Assembly: GCF_003325455.1 (NCBI RefSeq)
Contig: NZ_CP025198.1
Coordinates: 1,922,001 to 1,986,000 of the forward strand
Direction of reading: 5' to 3'
DNA: 64,000 nucleotides
Origin: Acidipropionibacterium virtanenii
GTDB taxonomy: Bacteria; Actinomycetota; Actinomycetes; Propionibacteriales; Propionibacteriaceae
The position numbers were made by a program, and so were the translations under genes. A model generated the notes under the pieces. That model was not told the DNA's origin. It ran no database searches and saw only the letters and a list, made by a program, of their open reading frames with translations. Below are positions 1-9,739 of this stretch, one piece after another (position 1 is the stretch's first letter; each line of letters starts with the position of its first letter).

Positions 1-66
1 AAGAACTATGCCAGACCTTCCCGGGCATGTCCAACCACGCATCGGCTCTCACCTGATCTGTGTGAT

Positions 67-96
67 TTGCGCCCCCAGCCCGCCGTGGTCTACTGT
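67..96 (+). promoter_or_regulatory. Possible sigma-A promoter of the tRNA operon
   Basis: TTGCGC (67-72) and TACTGT (91-96) are separated by 18 nt, about 40 nt upstream of the first tRNA. The -10 fits the actinobacterial TANNNT form; the -35 is a modest match. Nothing else is recognisable in bases 1-137. Confidence 0.35.
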
Positions 97-137
97 TCTT
101 TCTCGTCGCCCGGCGGGTCACCCATCGGAGCAGGCAC

Positions 138-210
138 GCGGACGTGGCTCAGTTGGTAGAGCATCACCTTGCCAAGGTGAGGGTCGCGGGTTCGAGTCCC
201 GTCGTCCGCT
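138..210 (+). tRNA. tRNA-Gly (anticodon GCC)
   Basis: The cloverleaf can be read directly. The acceptor strand GCGGACG pairs with CGTCCGC and is followed by discriminator T. The D-arm begins TGGCTCAGTTGGTAGAGCA, the anticodon stem closes on the loop TTGCCAA, and the T-loop is GTTCGAGTC. No 3' CCA is encoded. It is the first of three tandem tRNAs ending at one terminator, so a single primary transcript is likely. GCC decodes the GGC and GGT glycine codons that dominate in this GC-rich genome. Confidence 0.97.
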
Positions 211-249
211 CGGAGAGGGTCCCTCGGACCCCATCCAGGAGACAACCTT

Positions 250-320
250 GGTGGAGTGGCCGAGAGGCGAGGCAACGGACTGCAAATCCGTCTACACGGG
301 TTCAAATCCCGTCTCCACCT
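250..320 (+). tRNA. tRNA-Cys (anticodon GCA)
   Basis: The acceptor strand GGTGGAG pairs with CTCCACC, followed by discriminator T. The anticodon loop CTGCAAA carries GCA, and the T-loop is GTTCAAATC. It lies 39 nt after tRNA-Gly and 1 nt before tRNA-Val. No CCA is encoded, so the 3' end must be added by nucleotidyltransferase. Confidence 0.97.
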
Positions 321-321
321 C

Positions 322-396
322 GGGCGGTTGGCGCAGCGGTAGCGCGCTTCCCTGACACGGAAGAGGTCGCCAGTTCAAACCTGGCATCGCCCACCA
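322..396 (+). tRNA. tRNA-Val (anticodon GAC)
   Basis: The acceptor strand GGGCGGT pairs with ATCGCCC. Discriminator A and an encoded CCA (394-396) follow, unlike the two preceding tRNAs. The anticodon loop CTGACAC gives GAC, which reads GTC and GTT valine codons. Gly-Cys-Val tRNA clusters are common in Actinobacteria. Confidence 0.97.
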
Positions 397-402
397 TCGG
401 AC

Positions 403-440
403 GAAGGGGCCGGTCGGCGCACGCCGGTCGGCCCCTTCTC
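403..440 (+). terminator. Rho-independent terminator of the tRNA operon
   Basis: A perfect 9-bp stem (404-412 with 429-437, AAGGGGCCG / CGGCCCCTT) has a smaller inner hairpin and is followed by a short pyrimidine tail. It begins 7 nt after the tRNA-Val CCA. Confidence 0.8.
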
Positions 441-464
441 CGTCGTCCCGTTGAGAGGAGAGGC

Positions 465-1217
465 ATGACTGCGCCCGTCCTCGTTCTCGTCATGCCGTCG
501 ACCCCCGAGGGCCCTGCGACCATCACCGCCCACCGGATCCGCCAGCGCCTGGCCAAGATCCATCCCCACATCGAGACGGCCATCGCGTTCAGCGGCAACG
601 CCGATGAGGGGGCGGCCCGGCTCGCCGCGAAGCAGGAGTGGACGGAACTCGTGCTCGTTCCGATGGATCTCACCCACCTGCACGATCTTCCCGAACCGGT
701 CCACGAGCTGTCCGACCGCCTGGCGGGCGCCCGGCCGGATCTGTCGATCCGGCTGGGCCGGCCGCTGGGCCCCGCCCCGGCACTGCTGGGCCTGGTCGAC
801 ACGAGACTGCGGCTGGCCACCCACCGGGCCCACACCCAGGAGATCGACGCCTTGGTGCTTTCCACCCCAGACGCCGGCGACAAGCGCGGCGCCGCGATGC
901 TCTCCAGGCTGTCGAGGATGTGGTCCCAGCACCACCGGCTGCCGGTCCGCCTGGCCAATGACGCGGGCGGTGCGGGTCATGTCGACGAGGTGGTCCACAC
1001 ACTGCGCCTGGAGGGACGCCGCCATGTCGCGGTAGGAAGCATGTGGGTCTGCGAGAACACCGCCTGGCACGAGCATGTGCGCTGCGCCATGGGCGCCGGG
1101 ACCGAGGTGGTCTCGAGCCCCATCGGAGACGACCCGCTGCTGGCCGAATGGGCCTTCGAGCGGTACTGCTCGGCCGCCATGGGGCTGGTCGCCGATGATC
1201 CCGGAACCGAGGCCTGA
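465..1217 (+). CDS. CbiX/SirB-like sirohydrochlorin chelatase family protein, probably non-canonical
   Basis: This 250-residue protein starts at ATG 465, six bases after a GAGAGGAG ribosome-binding site. It resembles the actinobacterial CbiX/SirB two-lobed chelatase fold: a beta strand at the N-terminus, the segment VLVPMDLTHLHDLPEPV near residues 64-80 where chelatases have their second-shell loop, and a repeat-like second half. Canonical family members insert cobalt or iron into sirohydrochlorin using an N-terminal His of a HGS-type motif. Here that position reads VMPSTP and no His is present, so chelatase activity is doubtful. It stands alone between the tRNA operon and msrB, with no porphyrin or cobalamin gene nearby. 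The family assignment is inference from pattern; the function is open. Confidence 0.6.
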   Translation: MTAPVLVLVMPSTPEGPATITAHRIRQRLAKIHPHIETAIAFSGNADEGAARLAAKQEWTELVLVPMDLTHLHDLPEPVHELSDRLAGARPDLSIRLGRPLGPAPALLGLVDTRLRLATHRAHTQEIDALVLSTPDAGDKRGAAMLSRLSRMWSQHHRLPVRLANDAGGAGHVDEVVHTLRLEGRRHVAVGSMWVCENTAWHEHVRCAMGAGTEVVSSPIGDDPLLAEWAFERYCSAAMGLVADDPGTEA

Positions 1218-1415
1218 CGCCCCCGTCCTCAGGCCCCTGCGGGCAGCGCAGCAGATCGCTGACGAGGGTGACCTCCTTGTTGCCGTCCATGGCTCGTATT
1301 CCGGCCCACATCCCGCACCGTGCCGGTCCGCCCCTGGAACAATCCGACCGGCCCGGACGTTCCTGTGTCGGATCTCCCGCATGGGCGAGCCGATACCGGA
1401 GGACAGGAGGCGGCG

Positions 1416-1847
1416 ATGAGCACCGACGAGGACGGACCCACTCCCGAGGTGGCGCTCACCGATGACCAGTGGCGCGAGCGTCTCACCGATGCCGAGTTCC
1501 AGGTGCTGCGCCGCGCGGCCACCGAGGCCCCTTTCACCGGGGAGTACACCGACACCACCACCGAGGGCGTCTACCGGTGCCGGGCGTGCGGCGCGGAGCT
1601 GTTCCGCAGCACCGAGAAGTTCTCATCCCACTGCGGGTGGCCCAGCTTCTTCTCCCCCCTGGCCGAGGACCGGGTGCGCTATGTGACCGACACCTCGGTA
1701 CCGGGGATGCCCCGCACCGAGGTGCGGTGCGCCTCCTGCGGCTCCCACCTGGGCCATGTCTTCGCCGGGGAGGGTTACGACACCCCGACCGATCTGAGGT
1801 ACTGCATCAACTCGATCAGCCTCACCCTCGCCACGGACGGGGACTGA
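1416..1847 (+). CDS. msrB: Peptide-methionine (R)-S-oxide reductase MsrB
   Basis: This cytoplasmic repair enzyme reduces methionine-R-sulfoxide in proteins. The 143-residue product has the full family pattern: zinc cysteines in CRAC (55, 58) and CASC (105, 108), the GWPSFF substrate motif at 74-79, GHVF at 113-116, and the catalytic Cys130 in RYCINS. Cys73 next to GWPSF is a candidate resolving residue. ATG 1416 is chosen because GGAGG lies immediately upstream; the open frame extends further up but without homology. It is a stand-alone gene, with about 200 nt of unremarkable sequence before it. Confidence 0.95.
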   Translation: MSTDEDGPTPEVALTDDQWRERLTDAEFQVLRRAATEAPFTGEYTDTTTEGVYRCRACGAELFRSTEKFSSHCGWPSFFSPLAEDRVRYVTDTSVPGMPRTEVRCASCGSHLGHVFAGEGYDTPTDLRYCINSISLTLATDGD

Positions 1848-1899
1848 TACTCGCAGCCGGGCCACGGCGCGCCGGGGGCGGCATCGTCTCCGGCACAGC

Positions 1900-1905
1900 T
1901 AGCCT
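1900..1905 (+). promoter_or_regulatory. -10 hexamer for a leaderless DUF3000 mRNA
   Basis: TAGCCT ends 6 nt before the GTG at 1912, placing the expected +1 on the start codon. No Shine-Dalgarno sequence is present. Confidence 0.5.
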
Positions 1906-1911
1906 TCGGGT

Positions 1912-2508
1912 GTGACCCCTGATCCCCACATCGACCCCGTCACCGACTTCGCCTCGGTGCGCGAGCGCGTCTCAGAGCATCCCTGGCGTGCGGAGCTGTC
2001 GGTCTCCGAGATCCCGGCCCCCACCCGGATCGCACCCGAGGCCCTGGCCCTGGAGGCCTCCGTCCTCGATGACGGTGCCCAGCTGGGATCGGGCCGGCTG
2101 ATCATTCTTCACGACCCGGCCGGGAGCGAGTCCTGGCAGGGCAACTTCAGGCTGGTGACGATGGCCCGCGCCGAGGTCGATCCCGAAATGGCCACCGATC
2201 CCCTACTGGCCCCGGTCGCCCGGTCCTGGCTGACCGACTCCCTGGACAGCAGCGGGGCCGAGTACGTCGCGCTGGCCGGCACAGCGACCTCGGTGGTCAG
2301 CCGGCCCTTCGGCCAGCTCGGCGACGAGCCCGACGAGAACCGGGTCGAGCTGCGCGCCTCGTGGACTCCTCAGCTCGCCCGCCCCGAGGACATCGGCCTG
2401 CATCTGGCGGGCTGGCAGGACCTGTTGTGCCATGCCTGCGGCCTGCCCCCGCTGCCCGAGGGAGTGACCCGGTTGAAGCCCCGGCACTCGGATGAGGACC
2501 AGGCGTGA
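1912..2508 (+). CDS. DUF3000 domain-containing protein
   Basis: This 198-residue acidic protein belongs to the actinobacterial DUF3000 family (M. tuberculosis Rv2680 type), whose function is unknown. Supporting residues are the WRAEL segment near 25, the VARSWLTDSL block mid-protein and the tryptophan-rich HLAGWQDLLCHACG stretch near the C-terminus. The GTG start at 1912 sits directly behind a TANNNT box and has no ribosome-binding site. Its last codon overlaps the start of the RNase D gene (GTGA overlap), so the two are translationally coupled. The DUF3000-RNase D-dxs neighbourhood is conserved across Actinobacteria. Confidence 0.85.
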   Translation: MTPDPHIDPVTDFASVRERVSEHPWRAELSVSEIPAPTRIAPEALALEASVLDDGAQLGSGRLIILHDPAGSESWQGNFRLVTMARAEVDPEMATDPLLAPVARSWLTDSLDSSGAEYVALAGTATSVVSRPFGQLGDEPDENRVELRASWTPQLARPEDIGLHLAGWQDLLCHACGLPPLPEGVTRLKPRHSDEDQA

Positions 2509-3761
2509 CCGAGTCCGACCTGCCCGTCCTGAGCGCCCCCGCCGAGGGAGTTCCACCACTCATCACCACCGCCTCCGCGCTGCGGCGGACCGCCGCGCGC
2601 CTGGCCTCGGGCACCGGCCCGGTGGCCATCGACACCGAGCGGGCCCACGGCTACCGCTACGACACCCGCGCCTACCTCATCCAGCTGCGCCGCGAGGGGG
2701 CCGGCAGCCACCTGGTGGATCCCGCAGCGCTGGATTCCGACGGCCCAGGCTCGGGGCTGTCCCCGCTCGCCGAGGCACTGGCGGGCACCGAGTGGATCCT
2801 GCACGCCGCCACCCAGGACATGCCGTGCCTGGTCCGGGAGGGACTACGTCCCTCCCGCATCTTCGACACCGAGCTGGCAGGACGGCTCCTCGGGCTGCCC
2901 AGAGTGGGTCTGGGACCCATGGTCGAGGAGTACTTCGGCGTCCACCTTCTCAAGGAGCACTCGGCCGCCGACTGGTCCACCCGCCCGCTGCCCGCCGACT
3001 GGCTGGTCTACGCCGCCCTGGACGTGGAACTGCTCATCCCGCTGCGCGACCGCCTCGCCGACGACCTCGCCGCGGCCGGCAAGGCCGGCTGGGCCCTGGA
3101 GGAGTTCGAGCATCTGACCCGCCTCGGCGCCGAGCTGCCGGACCACCTGCCCGAGCCCGACCCCTCGCGGTGGCGGCGCACCAGCGGCCTGCACGACGTG
3201 CGGACCCGTGCCGGGCTGGAACTCGTGAAGGACCTGTGGTGGGCGCGCGAAGGCGTCGCCCGACGCATCGACATCGCCCCGGGCCGGATAGTCAACGACC
3301 GCGCGCTCTCCGCCCTGGGAGTGCGATGCGGTGAACGGGTCACCCTCGAGCGCGACGAGCTGCTGGGCTCCTCGGGATTCCGGCGCGGCCGGGCCCGGCG
3401 CCACACCGCGGACTGGGAGCGTGCCCTGGAACGGGCCCGCGGGACCGCCGAGGCGGACTATCCGCCCCGTCAGGCCCCCCAGGAGGGCCCTCCGCCGCCC
3501 CGCTCCTGGGACCGCCACCATCCTGATGAGGCGGCTCGTTGGAAGGCGATTCGCCCGGCCGTGAACCGCCGGGCCGAGGAGCTGGACCTGCCTCCTGAGA
3601 ATCTCATCTCCCCGGACTGGCTGCGCCGGCTGGCCTGGCAGCCGCCCGTCGACCGTTCCCCAGTCGGGATCGACGCCTTCCTGGCCGATCTGGGCGCCAG
3701 AACATGGCAGCGCAATCTGGTGTGCGGAGAACTCTCACGCCTGCTGGGCGGCCTGCGCTGA
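2505..3761 (+). CDS. rnd: Ribonuclease D-like 3'-5' exonuclease with HRDC domain
   Basis: The 418-residue protein has an N-terminal DEDD exonuclease domain: Exo I at VAIDTERAHG with Asp43 and Glu45, Exo II at the Asp of AATQDMPCL near 105, and Exo III at YAALDVELLIPL. A central HRDC domain follows (about 215-290, with RGxxLVKDLWWAREGVAR-type sequence), then a C-terminal basic tail ending in a helical segment. The family trims the 3' ends of tRNA and other stable RNA precursors. It starts at GTG 2505 inside the stop of DUF3000. Its 3' end overlaps the convergent dxs gene by 27 bp, so no terminator fits between them. Confidence 0.92.
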   Translation: MTESDLPVLSAPAEGVPPLITTASALRRTAARLASGTGPVAIDTERAHGYRYDTRAYLIQLRREGAGSHLVDPAALDSDGPGSGLSPLAEALAGTEWILHAATQDMPCLVREGLRPSRIFDTELAGRLLGLPRVGLGPMVEEYFGVHLLKEHSAADWSTRPLPADWLVYAALDVELLIPLRDRLADDLAAAGKAGWALEEFEHLTRLGAELPDHLPEPDPSRWRRTSGLHDVRTRAGLELVKDLWWAREGVARRIDIAPGRIVNDRALSALGVRCGERVTLERDELLGSSGFRRGRARRHTADWERALERARGTAEADYPPRQAPQEGPPPPRSWDRHHPDEAARWKAIRPAVNRRAEELDLPPENLISPDWLRRLAWQPPVDRSPVGIDAFLADLGARTWQRNLVCGELSRLLGGLR

Positions 3762-5630
3762 GGCCTCGACCGCCTCGGACAGCCGGGCGGCCGAGGCCGC
3801 GATCCCCTCGGCGTCCAGCCCGATCCGGTGCAGCAGGGAGGCGCGGGAGGAGTGCGGCAGATAGGTCTGGGGGATGCCCAGTTCCCGCACCGGCGTCCAC
3901 ACCCCGCGCAGCCGCAGTTCCTGGGACAGCCGGGATCCCAGTCCGCCGACCACCAGGCCGTCCTCGACGCTCAGCACCGCCCTGGCCCCGGCAGCGGCGT
4001 CCAGCAGGGAGTCGCAGACCGGCAGGTCCCACCGGGGGCTGACGACCGTGGGAGTGGGCCCGCCCATCAGCCGTGCAGCCGACAGGGTCTGGCCGCACAA
4101 CTGCCCGTGCGCCACCAGCAGAAGCCCCTCGGGGTCGCCCTCCTGGAGGACGTCCAGCCCGTCGCGGGTCTCGCGCACCGCGATCTCCTCGGGCATGCGG
4201 TCCTTGGAGTACCTGATCACGCTCGGTCCGTCATCGATGTCGACGGCCTCCTCTAGCAGCTCGACGAGGTGGCCGCGGTCGCGCGGGGAGGCCAGTCTCA
4301 GCCCGGGCACCAGCCCGGCCATGGAGATGTCCCACATGCCGTTGTGACTGGCTCCGTCGGAGCCGGTGATCCCGGCCCGGTCGAGTACCACGGTGACACC
4401 CTGGTGGTGCATCCCGACGTCCATCAGCAACTGATCGAAGGCCCGGTTGAGGAAGGTGGCGTAGAGGGCGATGACGGGATGCAACCCTGCGGCCGACAGG
4501 CCCGCCGCGGTGGTGAGGGCGTGCTGCTCGGCGATCCCGACATCCAGTACCCGTTCCGGGAAGCGCTCGGCGAAAGGGGCCAGCCCCACCGGATGGAGCA
4601 TGGCCGCGGTGATCGCCACGACGTCCTCGCGCCTCGCGCCGATATCTGCGATGGTCTCGGCGAAGGTGGACGTCCAGGTGGCGCCACCGGAGACCGTGAC
4701 CGGCTCGCAGGTGACCGGGTCCATCGCTCCCACGGTGTGGAAGTGGTCCTCCTCATCGCGCTCGGCGGCCGGGTATCCCTTCCCCTTGGAGGTGATGGCG
4801 TGGACGATGACCGGCTGCCGGTAGCGTCTGGCCATCTCCAGGGCCCGCTCGAGGGTGCCCAGGTCGTGGCCGTCGACGGGTCCCAGATACTTGATGCCCA
4901 GGTCGGGGAAGATGCCCTGCTGGCCGATCAGGGCGTCCTTCATGCCGGCCTTGACACCGTGCATGAGGCCGTAGACCTGACGCCCGAGGGGCTTGTCAGA
5001 GACGTGCTGCTTGATCCGGTCCAGGGTCTCCTCGTAGCGGGGATCGGTGCGGATCGCCGAGAACCGGTTGGCCAGCCCGCCGACCGTCGGATAGTAGGAG
5101 CGGCCGTTGTCATTGACGACGATCACCAGCCGCAGGTCCTGACGGGCGGCGATCGAGTCGAGGGCCTCCCAGGCCATCCCACCGGTCAGTGCGCCGTCAC
5201 CGATGACCGCGACCACGGTGCGGTCCTCGCCACGCAGCCGAATCCCCTCGGCGAGTCCTTCGGCCCAGGACAGCGAGGTGGAGGCGTGGGAGTTCTCCAC
5301 CCAGTCGTGGGGCGACTCGCCACGTGAGGGGTAGCCCGACAGCCCGCCCTCCTGGCGCAGGGTGTCGAAGCGGCCGGCGCGGCCGGTGACGATCTTGTGG
5401 ACGTAGCTCTGGTGGCCGGTGTCGAAGACGATCGGATCGTTCGGCGAGTCGAAGACCCGATGGATGGCCAGGGTGAGTTCCACCACGCCGAGATTGGGCC
5501 CCAGGTGGCCGCCGGTGCGGGAGACGTGCTCGATGAGGAACCGCCGGATCTCAGTGGCCAATTTCTCAGTCTCGCTGTCCGACAGATCGCGCAGATCGTC
5601 GGGACAGGAGATGCGGTCGAGCAGTGCCAT
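3735..5630 (-). CDS. dxs: 1-deoxy-D-xylulose-5-phosphate synthase
   Basis: This thiamine-diphosphate enzyme condenses pyruvate and glyceraldehyde-3-phosphate, the first step of the MEP isoprenoid pathway. The 631 residues match the usual length. Visible motifs are the N-terminal GGHLGPNLGVVELT, the ThDP motif GDGALTGGMAWEALD with its downstream NDN, GSDGASHNGMWD, and the transketolase-type VGIAEQHALT. It begins at ATG 5630. It follows acnA on the same strand but is separated from it by a hairpin terminator, so it is probably transcribed separately. Confidence 0.97.
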   Translation of the reverse strand: MALLDRISCPDDLRDLSDSETEKLATEIRRFLIEHVSRTGGHLGPNLGVVELTLAIHRVFDSPNDPIVFDTGHQSYVHKIVTGRAGRFDTLRQEGGLSGYPSRGESPHDWVENSHASTSLSWAEGLAEGIRLRGEDRTVVAVIGDGALTGGMAWEALDSIAARQDLRLVIVVNDNGRSYYPTVGGLANRFSAIRTDPRYEETLDRIKQHVSDKPLGRQVYGLMHGVKAGMKDALIGQQGIFPDLGIKYLGPVDGHDLGTLERALEMARRYRQPVIVHAITSKGKGYPAAERDEEDHFHTVGAMDPVTCEPVTVSGGATWTSTFAETIADIGARREDVVAITAAMLHPVGLAPFAERFPERVLDVGIAEQHALTTAAGLSAAGLHPVIALYATFLNRAFDQLLMDVGMHHQGVTVVLDRAGITGSDGASHNGMWDISMAGLVPGLRLASPRDRGHLVELLEEAVDIDDGPSVIRYSKDRMPEEIAVRETRDGLDVLQEGDPEGLLLVAHGQLCGQTLSAARLMGGPTPTVVSPRWDLPVCDSLLDAAAGARAVLSVEDGLVVGGLGSRLSQELRLRGVWTPVRELGIPQTYLPHSSRASLLHRIGLDAEGIAASAARLSEAVEASAQAAQQA

Positions 5631-5661
5631 GATCCGATCCTATTGCCAGCGCGGAAACGTG

Positions 5662-5707
5662 GCGGCGCCCACGGCCCAGGCCGCAGGGCCGTGGGCGTGG
5701 GCGCCGC
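5662..5707 (-). terminator. Hairpin between acnA and dxs
   Basis: An 11-bp perfect stem (5667-5677 with 5686-5696) is extended by GCGGC/GCCGC outer arms. It lies 10-55 nt past the acnA stop. No T-run is visible, which is usual for GC-rich actinobacterial terminators. Confidence 0.55.
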
Positions 5708-5716
5708 AGCGTCCGA

Positions 5717-8392
<2,676 letters not shown>

Positions 8393-8472
8393 CAGAACTC
8401 CAAGCTGTAGCGGGCTGGAAATCTATGGGACCCATCATGGCCCCGCGGGTGCCGGCCTAGCCGGAACCAAAC

Positions 8473-8490
8473 TATCTTGACGTCAAGATA
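8473..8490. promoter_or_regulatory. 18-bp perfect palindrome upstream of acnA, putative regulator operator
   Basis: TATCTTGACGTCAAGATA is fully self-complementary and lies 81-98 nt upstream of the acnA start, just past the 3' end of the neighbouring methyltransferase gene. It contains TTGACG, which could be a -35 element that a bound repressor would hide. Size and symmetry suit MarR-family dimers; in Streptomyces the MarR-family TamR controls aconitase. The regulator here is not identified. Confidence 0.6.
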
Positions 8491-8495
8491 CCATG

Positions 8496-9728
8496 TCAGT
8501 GGCCATCGCCGTCCTGCGCGCGAAGGATCGCCTCATCATCGGATGCGCGAAGGATCGCGACGCACTCGACGTGGTGGGTCATCGGGAAGAGGTCGAAGGC
8601 CCTGATCGACACCGGACGGTAGCCGTTCTCGGCGAAGAGCGACAGATCACGGGCCAGGGCGGCGGGGTCGCAGGCCACATGGGCGATCGCGCGCGGGCGC
8701 ACCGAAGCCACCTGACCCGCGACCTTGCGCCCCGCTCCCTTGCGGGGAGGATCCAGCACGACCAGGTCGGCGCGGTGCGACATCCTGGGCATGATCCGAT
8801 CGGTGCGACCGGCCCAGAACCGCGCTCCGGGGACGTTGCGTCGGGCCAGCCCCACGGCTGCCCGGGAGACCTCCACGCCTTCCACCCGCACCCCGGCGTC
8901 GGCCAGCAGCCCGGCGAACAGCCCCACCCCGCAGTACAGGTCCAGGGCCCGCTCCCCCGGTCGCGGCTTCAGACCATCGATGACGGCCTCGGCCAGGACC
9001 GTGGCGGCACGGGGATGCACCTGCCAGAAGCCGTCCGCACCCACCTTCCAGGACCGATTCCCGGCTCTGGCCAGCGGCACCCGGGGATCCAGTCCCTCAA
9101 CGAGCAGCGAGGGCCCCTCGACCCGGTGGCCGTCGGCGACCACCCCCACGGTGGGGTCGTCGGTCAGGGCTCCGGCCACCGCCACGGCGACCTGTGCGGC
9201 TCCGGCGGCCGCCTTCTCGGCAGCCGGCCGACCGGCCGGATGGGAGATCGGGCAGCCGCCCTCGGGCACCGTCACCAGGTCGTGGGAGCGGAACGCCCTC
9301 AGCGCGGGCCGGCCGTGCTGGACTCCGTAGCGCATCCGGGTGCGCCAGCCCAGGCCGTCCTCATCATCGCCGGCCGGCTCCACCGCGCCGTCCCACTCGA
9401 TCCCGGCGCCCCGGCTCAACTGCTCCGAGACGACCCGTCGCTTGAGCTGGCGCTGGAAGGCGGGCTCCACGTGCTGGAAGTCGCATCCCCCGCAGCGCTG
9501 CGACACCGGGCACGGCGGTGCGACCCGGTGGTCGTCGGCGCGGAGCACCTCGGTCGCCGTGGCGAACCAGTGGGAGGCCTTCGAGTCGTCGATCACCCGG
9601 GCGCGGACGCGCTCTCCCGGCAGGCCGCCGCGCACGAAGACGACGCGGCCCTGAAGACGGGCCACGCAGAATCCACCGTGCGCGATCGGACCCAGCTCCA
9701 GGTCCAGGACCGCAGGGCTCTCGGACAT
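8496..9728 (-). CDS. TRAM-domain class I SAM-dependent RNA methyltransferase (TrmA/RlmD family)
   Basis: The 410-residue protein modifies uridines in tRNA or rRNA. It has an N-terminal TRAM domain (about 1-60), an iron-sulfur motif CPVSQRCGGCDFQH near 85-98, the SAM-binding motif ALDLYCGVGLFAGLLA, the DPPRKGAGR catalytic loop and the nucleophile region HVACDPAALARD. This matches the actinobacterial Rv2689c group; the exact target base is unknown. ATG 9728 is preferred because GAGAGGGG precedes it and homology begins there. It lies 11 nt downstream of the permease gene on the same strand, probably in one operon. Confidence 0.9.
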   Translation of the reverse strand: MSESPAVLDLELGPIAHGGFCVARLQGRVVFVRGGLPGERVRARVIDDSKASHWFATATEVLRADDHRVAPPCPVSQRCGGCDFQHVEPAFQRQLKRRVVSEQLSRGAGIEWDGAVEPAGDDEDGLGWRTRMRYGVQHGRPALRAFRSHDLVTVPEGGCPISHPAGRPAAEKAAAGAAQVAVAVAGALTDDPTVGVVADGHRVEGPSLLVEGLDPRVPLARAGNRSWKVGADGFWQVHPRAATVLAEAVIDGLKPRPGERALDLYCGVGLFAGLLADAGVRVEGVEVSRAAVGLARRNVPGARFWAGRTDRIMPRMSHRADLVVLDPPRKGAGRKVAGQVASVRPRAIAHVACDPAALARDLSLFAENGYRPVSIRAFDLFPMTHHVECVAILRASDDEAILRAQDGDGH

Positions 9729-9739
9729 CGGCACCCCTC

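Noticed and set aside
144-464. Extension of the CbiX-like frame upstream through the tRNA genes
   Set aside because: The tRNAs and a terminator occupy this stretch, and a good ribosome-binding site precedes ATG 465.
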